Translations under genes and position numbers: made by a program
Origin: Helicobacter equorum
Lineage (GTDB): Bacteria > Campylobacterota > Campylobacteria > Campylobacterales > Helicobacteraceae
DNA: 33,807 nucleotides
Assembly: GCF_900198655.1 (NCBI RefSeq)
Contig: NZ_FZPO01000067.1
Span: 1-33,807, forward strand
Reading direction: 5' to 3'
In this document: one piece after another, positions 8,872 to 16,431 of the stretch
Position numbering within the stretch: the first letter of the stretch is position 1
Layout: every line of letters starts with the position of its first letter
The notes under the pieces: generated by a model
The model's database searches: none
Seen by the model: only the letters and a program-made list of their open reading frames with translations
Told to the model about the DNA's origin: nothing

Positions 8872-9438
8872 TTATTGTCTTGTCATTGGCAGATTTTCAT
8901 CTGCACTTAATTCTTGATTACTTGCAACGCCATTAAGTTGCTCTGGCAAACCTGCGCCACTTTTGGCTTGTGGTTGCTCTCCCCCTAACTCATCTTTGCG
9001 ATTAAAGATTTCAAGCAGTGCGTCAAAGAAAAATCTAGGTGGTAGCTCGTTTAGTTGATCTTTAATCTCTTGTGGCAATGTGTCAGCAAATGCCATAAGT
9101 TCTTGAATATTAATCTCTGGGTGTGCTTTTGCAAACTCTTGCATTTTGCTATCAAAGTCTGCTTGTTTCCCATTTTCCTCGATTGAGCCTCTAAGCTCAC
9201 TTGCCTTTGACATTTTTCCTTTAATCCCCTCCAAAAACTCGTTTTGAAAAGTCAAGATTTGTTTAAAAAACTCCTCCCTATCATCAAAAAACAAGTTCTC
9301 TAGCTCTGTGCTTTCATTGACTTTTTGTGCAGCTGCTAATGCAAAGTCGCTTTCAAAAGCATTCATCGCGTCACTAATCTCGCCCTCTAATACAGAAAGC
9401 TCATCTTGTGGCGTGGGTTGTTGTGGTTGATTTTGCAT
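8872..9438 (-). CDS. Putative scaffolding protein with LPMTRQ C-terminus
   Basis: 188 residues, acidic and almost wholly helical, with a Gln/Pro-rich start, directly upstream of the capsid gene. Phage scaffolds usually have this size, charge and position. They line the inside of the procapsid and are then removed. The AAAGGAGGAGC ribosome site before the ATG is strong, as expected for a protein made in bulk. The last six residues, LPMTRQ, nearly match the end of the protein at 15330-15710 (LPMVRQ) and resemble the end at 4680 (LPTMRV). The scaffold role is inferred from position and composition; no sequence motif proves it. Confidence 0.68.
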   Translation of the reverse strand: MQNQPQQPTPQDELSVLEGEISDAMNAFESDFALAAAQKVNESTELENLFFDDREEFFKQILTFQNEFLEGIKGKMSKASELRGSIEENGKQADFDSKMQEFAKAHPEINIQELMAFADTLPQEIKDQLNELPPRFFFDALLEIFNRKDELGGEQPQAKSGAGLPEQLNGVASNQELSADENLPMTRQ

Positions 9439-9450
9439 TTTGCTCCTCCT

Positions 9451-9807
9451 TTAAAATTCTGTTACGATTTGCGAGGGCAGGAAGTAGAATACTCTTACAA
9501 CAAGTTCACCACTTTGACCTCTAAAATTACCCTTTAGAATTTCACTTTTGCTCAAAGAGGTGATAACACCTGATTGGTGGCTTGTCTTTGTAGCAATATC
9601 AACATTTGATATAAACTCTTTTGTCCCTATACTAAGTGTTGCTACGCTTGTTGCTGGTGCTGGGGTGATGATTTCTAGTGATACACCTAGAATCTCTGCA
9701 CCCTCTGGTAGAATACAAATATCCACATTGCTTGTATTTGCTTGTGTGCTTAAGTCGATTGGCACAACGCATAAATAACTTGTGTGATTGACTTTTTGTA
9801 ACGCCAT
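9451..9807 (-). CDS. Putative capsid decoration protein
   Basis: 118 residues with a beta-rich pattern throughout: alternating Val, Ile, Ser and Thr with Gly/Asn turns, no coiled coil and no signal peptide. It sits between the large terminase and the scaffold candidate, where many phages put a head decoration or minor head protein. An AAAAAAGGAGC leader, shared in form with the capsid-block and tail-fibre genes, precedes the ATG. I do not recognise a family by sequence, and a head-completion role is equally possible. Confidence 0.62.
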   Translation of the reverse strand: MALQKVNHTSYLCVVPIDLSTQANTSNVDICILPEGAEILGVSLEIITPAPATSVATLSIGTKEFISNVDIATKTSHQSGVITSLSKSEILKGNFRGQSGELVVRVFYFLPSQIVTEF

Positions 9808-9888
9808 TTTTTGCTCCTTTTTTTAATTTGTGAAAATGTAGTTTTTTTCAAAAATTAAAAAAAGGGCTAAAAAAATAGCTAAACTTAC

Positions 9889-11448
9889 TTAAATTCTAAA
9901 ATTTCCCATACGCTGATAATATTGTGTAGAGCTTGTGTATGTTTGTTTTTGTTTGTATTTTGGTAAGACTTGTGGGTGTGCTAAAGCTGAAGCAATACAA
10001 TCTATGCAATCATCTTTTCTAAATGGTTTCTCTGGATTAAAAGAAAAGAGTTCTTTTTTGATCTGATCCAATCCTCTTGCATTATGCAAGAAAACTAATT
10101 GCCCTGTGTTGTAATATGGTCTTAGGGCTTTTATTTTCTCTACCTTAGCTATCTTTCTACTTGCAGAGTAGTTTTGATAGCTATTTGTAATCATTGCTTT
10201 ATTATTGTTTTTTAATTCTGTATTGACTTTACTTAGGGCTTGTTCCAAAAGTCGCACAAGCGTTAAGCCTCCGCCCTCGCTCTCTATAAATACTTGTGCG
10301 CTTGGATTATTGCTCATCACATCTATGAGATTTGTGATAGTTTCCTCCTCGCTCCAAATACCATATACGCAATCTTTAACTACATATCGCACATTCTCTT
10401 TATGCATCTCTACGCCTATAAGCACGATTGCGCGGTTGTCTGCTGAAGTATTGAGACTTGTTGCATTATCCACAAAAATATAGCTATTGTGTTCTCCTAA
10501 CTCAAAACTTGGGATATTTTTAAAATACACGCTCTCAAAGAATCCTGCCTCGCTTACTTGGGGTTCTTGCAAAAATTGTGTGCTAAATTCATCATTGCCC
10601 ATTTTTAAACGCAAGTTCTCTAGCTCCTCACGTGTGTGCTTAAATGGGAATAATGGCTCATTTGCCTTGCGTTTATAGCAATAATCGCCTATTTTGTAGG
10701 TTTTGTCCTCTTTCTCTAAGGCTTTAAGCGTTACGATATTCCATTCATCTATGGAACTTTGATCTGAATACTTGGGGTCAAGCAAAAATCCGCACAAATC
10801 CTCATCGCCTAAGCGTTGCATAAGAATTGTGATATTGGCATTTCTATTTTTTAAACGCGTCAATACGGATTCTCTAAAGTTTTGATTTACGCGCAATCGT
10901 TCTGCTCTTGAGGGCATATCTGAAACTTTTATGGGGTCGTCTATGAGTATTTGATCGGCGTGAAAGCCTGTAAGGGATGCTTTAAAAGTGGTGCAAAAAA
11001 GCCCTCCACCTTGTTCTAACACAATCTCTGATGAATTATCTAGCTTTAGCTTTGGTGGTGTGCCAAAAATCTGCGTAAAGAATCTACTCTTTAGTAATGT
11101 TCGCACCTGCATAGATATTTTTTTGCATAACTCATCGGAATAACTGATATAAAAAAAGCTCCGTTCTGGGTGATTTCCTAACGCCCACGCTATAAAATTA
11201 CGCGCGATAATCTCGGTCTTACCATAGCTTGGAGGCATATTCACCATAAGATTTTTTATAGGTGTTCTTTCTTGTGTAGGTAATGTATGTTCTAAGACTT
11301 TGCACAGGTAGTCGATATGCCAATTATCGTGAAATTCTTTTCTCTCAAATCTTTCAAATTTTAAACGCATAAAGGTTTTGAAATCAATCTTTGCCTTTAA
11401 GCGTATTAACTTCTCTTTTTTTAACTCGTTAAGTTTGTTTGCTTCCAT
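9889..11448 (-). CDS. terL: Terminase large subunit
   Basis: 519 residues, the usual size for the DNA-packaging ATPase/nuclease. The Walker A loop is MPPSYGKT at residues 71-78. Walker B is ILIDDP at 167-172, and a coupling segment follows around TILMQRLGDEDL. The C-terminal RNase H-fold nuclease shows its acidic residues at D327 (IFVDNA), E389 (VFIESEGGG) and D479/D480/D483 (FRKDDCIDC). It packs DNA into the procapsid through the portal and cuts the concatemer. The small-subunit candidate lies far away, at 22121, on the other strand. Between this gene and the next lies one of three copies of an AAGGGCTAAA motif. Confidence 0.95.
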   Translation of the reverse strand: MEANKLNELKKEKLIRLKAKIDFKTFMRLKFERFERKEFHDNWHIDYLCKVLEHTLPTQERTPIKNLMVNMPPSYGKTEIIARNFIAWALGNHPERSFFYISYSDELCKKISMQVRTLLKSRFFTQIFGTPPKLKLDNSSEIVLEQGGGLFCTTFKASLTGFHADQILIDDPIKVSDMPSRAERLRVNQNFRESVLTRLKNRNANITILMQRLGDEDLCGFLLDPKYSDQSSIDEWNIVTLKALEKEDKTYKIGDYCYKRKANEPLFPFKHTREELENLRLKMGNDEFSTQFLQEPQVSEAGFFESVYFKNIPSFELGEHNSYIFVDNATSLNTSADNRAIVLIGVEMHKENVRYVVKDCVYGIWSEEETITNLIDVMSNNPSAQVFIESEGGGLTLVRLLEQALSKVNTELKNNNKAMITNSYQNYSASRKIAKVEKIKALRPYYNTGQLVFLHNARGLDQIKKELFSFNPEKPFRKDDCIDCIASALAHPQVLPKYKQKQTYTSSTQYYQRMGNFRI

Positions 11449-11515
11449 TGTCTTTTAATGTCCTTTGGGTAAAAAGTAAAATGTATAGTAAAATAAGCCA
11501 TAACGTTTAAAAAGG

Positions 11516-13084
11516 CTAAACCTCTATGTCTGCAAAGACTGATGAGTATTCTAAGTTTTCTCCATATAGTGTTTTATAACTTTTTATCACTTCTGGATCT
11601 TTTACATACTCTAGCAAATATTTGTGGTCCTCAATCTGTGCGTAAGTAAAATATAATGGGCTAAGCTCTTTTAATTCCTCGATCTTGTCAAGTAGTTCAT
11701 CGCTAGGAATAGTTGGGAGTTTTGTAAAACAATCAAGACTAGGCGTTTTATAGTTTGGATTCTTGGCTTTGTAGCTAGTAGTATCAGAAACATTCAAAAA
11801 CCTAAAAACACTATTTTCACCATAACTTCGTATAAGTGGTAATGTATTAGATTGTATATAGTTTATGAGTTTTTGTGATATGTCTAAATCTTTGTTTTGT
11901 GAATCTTGTAGTGTTTGTTTGTGTGCGTCAATCGCTCTAAGTGCATATAAAATTCCCATTTCATAAGGGTTATTAATATATTTTGAAACCTCTGCATGTT
12001 TGGATTGTATCTGTGCTTCCACAAGCATAGGATTTTTCATATAATTTAATAATTCGTTTGTTTCTTGTTCCATAAGAAGTGCATTAGCTTTCGCCACCTC
12101 TTGTGGATTAGAATCTAAGAAATCGCTTTGATTTAAAACATATCTTATTTTTTTATCTAAAAATCCCTTATCCTCTCCATAGTTATAGCGCACTAGGTAA
12201 TCACTCACTTGGTCGCCAAACATAAACTTATCAATTCTAGTGAGGTAATAATTTGCCTCTTGAAGTGTGAGTTGTATTAAAAAATCTCTGCGATTTTTGT
12301 TGTCTTGTTCGGTTAAGTGGTATTCTCTACCAGTAAAGGTTTTTTTAAGCCACCTGCTTATTTTTGATTTATCTACTTTTTGAGTGTAGCTTATACAAAA
12401 ATACACTGAAAGATGATGCAAAACCTCATTTATTCGTGGCAAAATTCTATATTCAAAAGCGTGTAGTTGTGTTTGAAACATATATCGTTGGTCCTGTGCA
12501 TAATTATGATTTTGTAAATTAAATTCTTTACTAGAATGCAAGGATTTTGGTGTATCGTTATACATAAAACCGCCACCTAAAAATCTACCATTCCTACCAA
12601 AAATGCTATCTGATATTTTACTTGCTACTTGTGGTGTTTTTGAGGGGTCTTTGGCTTGGATAGGGTCAAAATGACTATAATCTCCTGCTCCACCTCGCGT
12701 ATAATTCTCACCTTTAGCAAGATTTGTATAAGCTGACATTGGGTCAAAGTTTTGCATAGCTGGTGGTGGTGTGGCTTTGTGTAGTGCTTCTCTTTGAGCT
12801 TTGGATATTTCGGTAAAAGCCTTAACAAACTCGGCATTGCTTGATATGAGATTACCATCAAGTGCCTCCATTACTGCTCCTTTCTCTAAATCGTGCCCTA
12901 AAAATTCTCCAACACTACCTATAATACCTCCGCCATCTCGCGTATAGTTTTTTACTGCATACTCGATACCTCTATCGACTGCAAATTTTACACTATCAAA
13001 TGTGATAGTTTTAAACTTTCCTTGTGCTAATAATGCTTTTACTTTTGGATAAATTGTGTTTGCTACATCTTGATATACAGACAT
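11516..13084 (-). CDS. Unrecognised 522-residue virion-region protein
   Basis: A large soluble protein that I cannot place. Residues 1-100 are mixed, with YTRDGGGIIGSVGEFLGHD suggesting a glycine loop. Residues 105-200 are Gly/Asn/Ser-rich and look disordered (GGAGDYSHFDP, GRNGRFLGGGF). Residues 200-520 are alpha-helical and tyrosine-rich. There is no transmembrane helix, Walker loop or zinc motif. The ATG directly follows the stop of the outer-spanin gene, and the large terminase comes next. A structural or DNA-ejection role would be a guess from position. The stop lies in a TTTAGCC context similar to the repeated motif at other gene ends. Confidence 0.72.
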   Translation of the reverse strand: MSVYQDVANTIYPKVKALLAQGKFKTITFDSVKFAVDRGIEYAVKNYTRDGGGIIGSVGEFLGHDLEKGAVMEALDGNLISSNAEFVKAFTEISKAQREALHKATPPPAMQNFDPMSAYTNLAKGENYTRGGAGDYSHFDPIQAKDPSKTPQVASKISDSIFGRNGRFLGGGFMYNDTPKSLHSSKEFNLQNHNYAQDQRYMFQTQLHAFEYRILPRINEVLHHLSVYFCISYTQKVDKSKISRWLKKTFTGREYHLTEQDNKNRRDFLIQLTLQEANYYLTRIDKFMFGDQVSDYLVRYNYGEDKGFLDKKIRYVLNQSDFLDSNPQEVAKANALLMEQETNELLNYMKNPMLVEAQIQSKHAEVSKYINNPYEMGILYALRAIDAHKQTLQDSQNKDLDISQKLINYIQSNTLPLIRSYGENSVFRFLNVSDTTSYKAKNPNYKTPSLDCFTKLPTIPSDELLDKIEELKELSPLYFTYAQIEDHKYLLEYVKDPEVIKSYKTLYGENLEYSSVFADIEV

Positions 13085-13300
13085 TTAATCACTCTTAGTG
13101 CAAAATGCTAAATCTCTCTCTAGTTTTTGCGTGTATATAAGGATTTGTTGTAGTGTTTGTGCAGTGTTTTTGTGTGGTATAGGTCGTAATGGTGGTGTTA
13201 TCTCGCATTTTGTAGGGATATAGACTGGCTCTTTGATGATTCTAACGCAACCTGTGCTTAAGATTGATAAAACTAGGATAAATGTAAGTCGCTTTTTCAA
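13085..13300 (-). CDS. Outer-membrane spanin lipoprotein (Rz1-like)
   Basis: 71 residues with a lipoprotein signal: MKKR, a hydrophobic run, and the lipobox LSTGC with the lipidated cysteine at position 18. The mature part of about 53 residues has proline clusters (EPVYIPTK, ITPPLRPIP), as in Rz1-type outer spanins. Paired with the membrane-anchored coiled-coil protein just upstream, it would bridge the periplasm and fuse the two membranes in the last step of lysis. Size, lipobox, prolines and partner all agree, so the call is fairly firm despite the lack of sequence conservation in this group. Confidence 0.75.
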   Translation of the reverse strand: MKKRLTFILVLSILSTGCVRIIKEPVYIPTKCEITPPLRPIPHKNTAQTLQQILIYTQKLERDLAFCTKSD

Positions 13301-13327
13301 AACATTCCTTTTAATTTTCTTACAATA

Positions 13328-13366
13328 CTAGCTTTTTGGCGTAGTAAAAATAAGGGCTAAAGCTAG
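13328..13366 (-). other. Stem-loop between the two spanin genes
   Basis: CTAGCTTT (13328-13335) pairs perfectly with AAAGCTAG (13359-13366) around a 23-base loop that holds most of an AAGGGCTAAA element. The T-run inside the loop argues against a simple terminator. It could affect processing or the balance between the two spanin messages. Confidence 0.4.
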
Positions 13367-13372
13367 AGCATT

Positions 13373-13705
13373 TTAAGGCGGTGTATCATAGAATGTAGAT
13401 ACAAGCCTTTTAATGCTCTCTAACTCTTGTTTGCAAGTCTTGTCATTTATATAAACATTTTGAAATTTTGTGATGATCTTTGTATCGCTCTCTTGCCGTA
13501 ATGCCTTATAAGATTGTATATCTAGCGCATTTTTTTGTATTTTAGCGTTCTGAAATGCAATAAGCGTATCCCTGTTTGCTAAATCCTCTCTTAGCTTTGC
13601 CACCTCTGCACTTAGTTCATTATTTTTGTAACTCAAATATCCACAAAGCCCAAATATAAACAAACCTAACAAAATACCCAAAACTGCAATAACTTTAGAC
13701 ATCAT
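13373..13705 (-). CDS. Inner-membrane spanin (Rz-like)
   Basis: 110 residues. A short cytoplasmic start is followed by one transmembrane helix (about residues 5-26). A periplasmic coiled coil follows (about 28-75, heptads such as ELSAEVAKLREDL), then a tail with one cysteine. This matches an Rz-type inner spanin, which pairs with the lipoprotein encoded next. The ATG overlaps the TGA of the small gene upstream (ATGA). The second Met, ATG at 13702, is an alternative start. In many phages Rz1 is nested in Rz; here the two genes are separate, with a 72-bp gap that holds a stem-loop. Confidence 0.75.
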   Translation of the reverse strand: MMSKVIAVLGILLGLFIFGLCGYLSYKNNELSAEVAKLREDLANRDTLIAFQNAKIQKNALDIQSYKALRQESDTKIITKFQNVYINDKTCKQELESIKRLVSTFYDTPP

Positions 13706-13881
13706 CTATTACTTTTTGGTGGTGTAGTGGTGGGATTTGGTGGTGTAGTGGTGGGCTTAGGATTAGATTGTTGTTTGCTCTGTGTGTTAAATAGATTTAC
13801 TGCTAAATAATTACTTAACTTTGCACCTGTTGAGGATTGAAGTCCTTGTTTGAATTGTTTTTGATACTCTTTTTTATACAT
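13702..13881 (-). CDS. Small Pro/Thr-rich protein in the lysis cassette
   Basis: A 59-residue frame with an excellent ribosome site (AGGAGG, 7 bases before the ATG at 13881). The first 30 residues are helical and Lys/Gln-rich. The end has two copies of an NPTTTPP-like unit, giving a stiff Pro/Thr tail. There is no membrane segment. It overlaps the upstream membrane-protein gene by 8 bp and the inner-spanin start by 4 bp, so it is coupled to both. The coupling and ribosome site make it a real gene. The function is unknown; a lysis regulator or holin partner would be a guess. Confidence 0.65.
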   Translation of the reverse strand: MYKKEYQKQFKQGLQSSTGAKLSNYLAVNLFNTQSKQQSNPKPTTTPPNPTTTPPKSNR

Positions 13882-14350
13882 TTTGTTCCTCCTGTTTTTT
13901 TGTTTCTCGCTCTTGTTGTTTTATGTTGTTTTCATAATAACTATCCACGATACTTCTTAATTTTACGTCTGGTGTAGGTGCGTCATCGATACTATAATGG
14001 AATGTTTTTCGTAACTTGTCTTTGAGTATTTTTATGATTAGCACAACGATTCCAAATGTTATTTCTGGCATAGCCGAAGCACAATAAGCGATGAATGCGC
14101 CTGTTATTAAATCTTTGCTTAGTATATCTGGAGTAAGGCTAGAATAAAAATAAAGTATCGCTCCTATAAAACATCCCAAGCTTAGACCAACCTGCACTAA
14201 AATTGATAACCAAAAAATCTTGCGTGGCACATCTTTAAAAATAGATATATAGCCTATGCTTAGTGCTATTGCAAGGCTAAATCCACCACCTATTAAAGCC
14301 ACTATAACTAAAAAAAACATTTCCTTAATGCTAAGGTTTTCAATCATCAT
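13874..14350 (-). CDS. Multi-pass membrane protein, candidate holin
   Basis: 158 residues with three or four hydrophobic segments at about 10-36, 43-68 and 80-108. A charged cytoplasmic tail of about 45 residues, rich in Lys, Glu and Gln, follows. The number of helices, the charged tail and the position just ahead of the spanins fit a holin, which sets lysis timing by making holes in the inner membrane. No holin family is recognisable, and the tail is longer than usual. It follows the haem-motif protein with a gap of 11 bases, so the two may work together. Confidence 0.55.
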   Translation of the reverse strand: MMIENLSIKEMFFLVIVALIGGGFSLAIALSIGYISIFKDVPRKIFWLSILVQVGLSLGCFIGAILYFYSSLTPDILSKDLITGAFIAYCASAMPEITFGIVVLIIKILKDKLRKTFHYSIDDAPTPDVKLRSIVDSYYENNIKQQERETKKQEEQNV

Positions 14351-14361
14351 ATAAAATCCTT

Positions 14362-14820
14362 TTATCTACTGGTAGTCTTTAATAGCTCATCTGTGTATAA
14401 GACTTCTAATCGTTTTTTTAATCCTGAGTCTGATATAAATGGGTCTTTGCCATTGTTAAAACTCTTATATATTGGCATACCGCCTTGTATACTTTTCTCA
14501 TTACCAAACCGCACTATCGAAATAGCTTCATTTACTGATATTTTGGATATAGGGAGTGCGGTATCACTAGCATTGTGGCATTGTCCGCAAGATATATCAC
14601 CTAGCACTTCTGTGTTTTTTGCAAGTTTTAGCTCAAATAATCTATCAGAATCCCTAACATCAAGTCGCTTTGCAATAGTGGTATTTGCGATATTTATATC
14701 TTTTAACTGCTCTTTAATTAGTGCCATCTTATCCTGTATGTCTGCTATATCCTTAAAAGATAAATAAGATACAAGCAATAAAAAAGCTAATACCACTATA
14801 AATAATCTATCCATTTGCAT
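14362..14820 (-). CDS. Membrane-anchored protein with c-type cytochrome haem motif
   Basis: 152 residues from the ATG at 14820, chosen because AAAGG lies 6 bases upstream; the frame extends to a TTG at 14826. Residues 4-22 are an uncleaved signal/anchor helix, and residues about 25-60 a coiled-coil stalk. The remainder holds CGQCH (C78, C81, H82), the CxxCH site for covalent haem c, and GGMPIY with Met115, spaced like the sixth ligand of class I cytochromes c. The topology puts this domain in the periplasm, where Helicobacter-type cells attach haem with CcsBA. A monohaem cytochrome in a lysis cassette is unexpected. Electron transfer or redox sensing would be conjecture. The motif could also be coincidental or bind a metal, but the Met ligand makes haem more likely. 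Confidence 0.6.
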   Translation of the reverse strand: MQMDRLFIVVLAFLLLVSYLSFKDIADIQDKMALIKEQLKDINIANTTIAKRLDVRDSDRLFELKLAKNTEVLGDISCGQCHNASDTALPISKISVNEAISIVRFGNEKSIQGGMPIYKSFNNGKDPFISDSGLKKRLEVLYTDELLKTTSR

Positions 14821-15034
14821 TGCCAACCTTTAAAAAATTATGTAATTGTATTTGTATTGGAAAGGTATTTAAAGGGTTAAAAAAATTTTATGTGCTTTCA
14901 AGCTTAGGTGTTTTACCATCTTTGCTTATTGTATGGTGTCTTGTAGTAAAATCCTATAAGTGTTGGGTTTTGCTATCTCTATAGCTCTCTTAGCTTGTGT
15001 AAAATGGTAGGACTAGCACAAAGAGTGCTAGAGA
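14821..15034 (-). promoter_or_regulatory. 214-bp non-coding leader before the haem-motif gene, with stem-loop at 15013-15031
   Basis: No coding frame is seen here. At the right end CTAGCAC and GTGCTAG form a perfect 7-bp hairpin with a 5-base loop. It lies four bases after the lipoprotein gene's stop and probably marks the end of that transcript, although the U-run is poor. At the left end TACATAAT, 16 to 23 bases before the AAAGG ribosome site, is a possible -10 element for the lysis cassette. Confidence 0.4.
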
Positions 15035-15259
15035 TTAAAAGCAACCACAAGTTGGGCTTGTTGAGCCGTCGCAACATACTGCTCTCCCTCCTCTACAACC
15101 GCATACCCCTTTATGACTAGAGCAACAACCTTGCTTTTCCATATTGGATTGTGGCGTGTTACACGCTTGGACTTGAGTTTCTGCTTTAGCACAACCAGAA
15201 AATATAGCTAAGCTTGATAAAGACATAGCTATGCTTATTGCAACAATAAGGCTTTTCAT
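15035..15259 (-). CDS. Cysteine-rich small lipoprotein (moron)
   Basis: 74 residues. A lipoprotein signal ends in the lipobox FSGC, with the lipidated Cys at 23. The mature part has nine further cysteines (33, 45, 46, 53, 55, 62, 63, 71, 73) in a CC..H..GVCGC....CCDG..SPTCGC pattern. Similar short Cys-rich exported proteins occur in many bacteria, with no assigned role that I know. The cysteines suggest disulfides or metal binding in the periplasm. It has its own consensus -10 box, an AGGAG ribosome site and a stem-loop behind it. It therefore looks like an independently expressed moron, possibly made in the lysogen, set between the coiled-coil protein and the lysis cassette. Confidence 0.7.
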   Translation of the reverse strand: MKSLIVAISIAMSLSSLAIFSGCAKAETQVQACNTPQSNMEKQGCCSSHKGVCGCRGGRAVCCDGSTSPTCGCF

Positions 15260-15290
15260 CTTAGTTCTCCTAGTATTGAAATGCTTTGCT

Positions 15291-15296
15291 ATTATA
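15291..15296 (-). promoter_or_regulatory. Consensus -10 box for the Cys-rich lipoprotein
   Basis: A perfect TATAAT on the minus strand lies 32 bases before the ATG at 15259, with an AGGAG ribosome site between them. There is no clear -35 box, which is usual for sigma-70 promoters in Campylobacterota. Confidence 0.6.
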
Positions 15297-15329
15297 CTCC
15301 TTTTATCTTTTGCTTATCTAAATTTGTTT

Positions 15330-15710
15330 TTATTGTCTTACCATAGGTAATGTTTTGTTGTTTGCGTTCTTTATTTTATTTCTCTTTTTCTCAAATTCAT
15401 CATTCATGTCGTTGTATGTATTTTCTAATGCTTGATTCTGTGCAGTTTTCATTTTAAAGCCACTATTGATTGCTTCTATCTGATTGTCTTTCGTGGCGTT
15501 TAAAATCTCGTTTTGAGAAGCCAGTATTTCACTTTCTTTTATCCCATTATGTAGATCAATTCCGTCTTTTACGCCTTGCGTCGTTGCTTTTATCGCATCT
15601 GCAGTTCCTTGTGCAAAAGCCCCTTTCTTTGTGGTATCTATAACTTTTCCATAAGCGCTATCTATAACTGACGCCATTCTCGTAAGGTTTGTTGTATCAG
15701 TTTTTGCCAT
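15330..15710 (-). CDS. Coiled-coil virion-region protein with LPMVRQ C-terminus
   Basis: 126 residues. Residues 1-55 are Ala/Thr/Gly-rich and amphipathic, and residues 56-115 are a helical, Asn/Lys-rich coiled coil. The protein ends in NNKTLPMVRQ. Its plan (small-residue amphipathic part, coiled coil, LPMVRQ-like end) mirrors the 84-residue protein at 4680-4934, and its tail nearly equals that of the scaffold candidate at 8872. It follows the endolysin gene and precedes the lipoprotein moron. Function is unknown; a small internal or tail-associated virion protein is plausible. Confidence 0.68.
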   Translation of the reverse strand: MAKTDTTNLTRMASVIDSAYGKVIDTTKKGAFAQGTADAIKATTQGVKDGIDLHNGIKESEILASQNEILNATKDNQIEAINSGFKMKTAQNQALENTYNDMNDEFEKKRNKIKNANNKTLPMVRQ

Positions 15711-15750
15711 ATTTTCCTCCTTATTTGGATTAGTGGCTTAAATCAAGCCA

Positions 15751-16326
15751 CTATGATTCGCTTACATGTTGTATGTAAAAATCACCGACTCTATTGAGCC
15801 ACCCTTGTAAAAATTTTGCATTACTGCCTCTTTTTGATCTAATTTTAAGAAACTCGACTCTGTTATCGCAATAATGTTTTACAAAATCACTTCCTGCCTT
15901 ATTTACTGCCTCAAGTGTTTGTCTTCCGAATTTTCCATCTTTAACAATGTTTAGTGTGGCTTGTGCCACTAGAACTGCTCTCCTGACGCCTGAATTCACC
16001 GCAAAGTCATATATTGCATTTGCAATATCTTGATCATTGATTTTATCTCCTTTGATTGGGTCCCAAAATTGTTTTCTATAGAAATTTTTCATTTCCTCTA
16101 CAAACTGCACATTACCTTTGCATAAAATCTCTAATTCTTTATATTTAGATTTATTAAATGGTGCTAAAGCCTTTTTATAATTGTCTACATCATTCCAAAG
16201 CTTTAGGTGGGGGTTCATAGCTCTTGCTATACCAAATATTGTTTCACCTCCTTTATCGCCTACTACGTTTGCGTATCCTCCTTCCCATTTTAGAGTTTTA
16301 TCCTCTGAAATCTCGAAATTAGCCAT
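15751..16326 (-). CDS. Endolysin: GH108 N-acetylmuramidase
   Basis: 191 residues. The N-terminus shows the glycoside hydrolase 108 signature KWEGGYANVVGDKGGET with the catalytic Glu at 15, then TIFGIA. A helical middle part follows, with FYRKQFWDPIKGD and a DFAVNSG element. Residues about 115-185 match the family's C-terminal peptidoglycan-binding domain (VAQATLNIVKDGKFG, then GWLNRVGDFY). The enzyme cuts the MurNAc-GlcNAc bond of peptidoglycan. There is no signal peptide, so release to the wall would need a holin, with the candidate at 13874-14350. AAAGGAGTAAAA precedes the ATG. The gene sits between the portal and the lysis cassette. Confidence 0.9.
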   Translation of the reverse strand: MANFEISEDKTLKWEGGYANVVGDKGGETIFGIARAMNPHLKLWNDVDNYKKALAPFNKSKYKELEILCKGNVQFVEEMKNFYRKQFWDPIKGDKINDQDIANAIYDFAVNSGVRRAVLVAQATLNIVKDGKFGRQTLEAVNKAGSDFVKHYCDNRVEFLKIRSKRGSNAKFLQGWLNRVGDFYIQHVSES

Positions 16327-16431
16327 TTTTACTCCTTTTATTTAATTGCAAGTTGATTACCAAACTCGTTATCGTGGCTTAAGTCTCATAGTCTCTCGTA
16401 ACCTATTTTTAGTAGTCTTGGTTTGTGTTTT

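Noticed and set aside
12625-12861. Leftward 78-residue frame within the 522-residue gene
   Set aside because: Different frame, biased composition (Lys, His, Leu), no start context.
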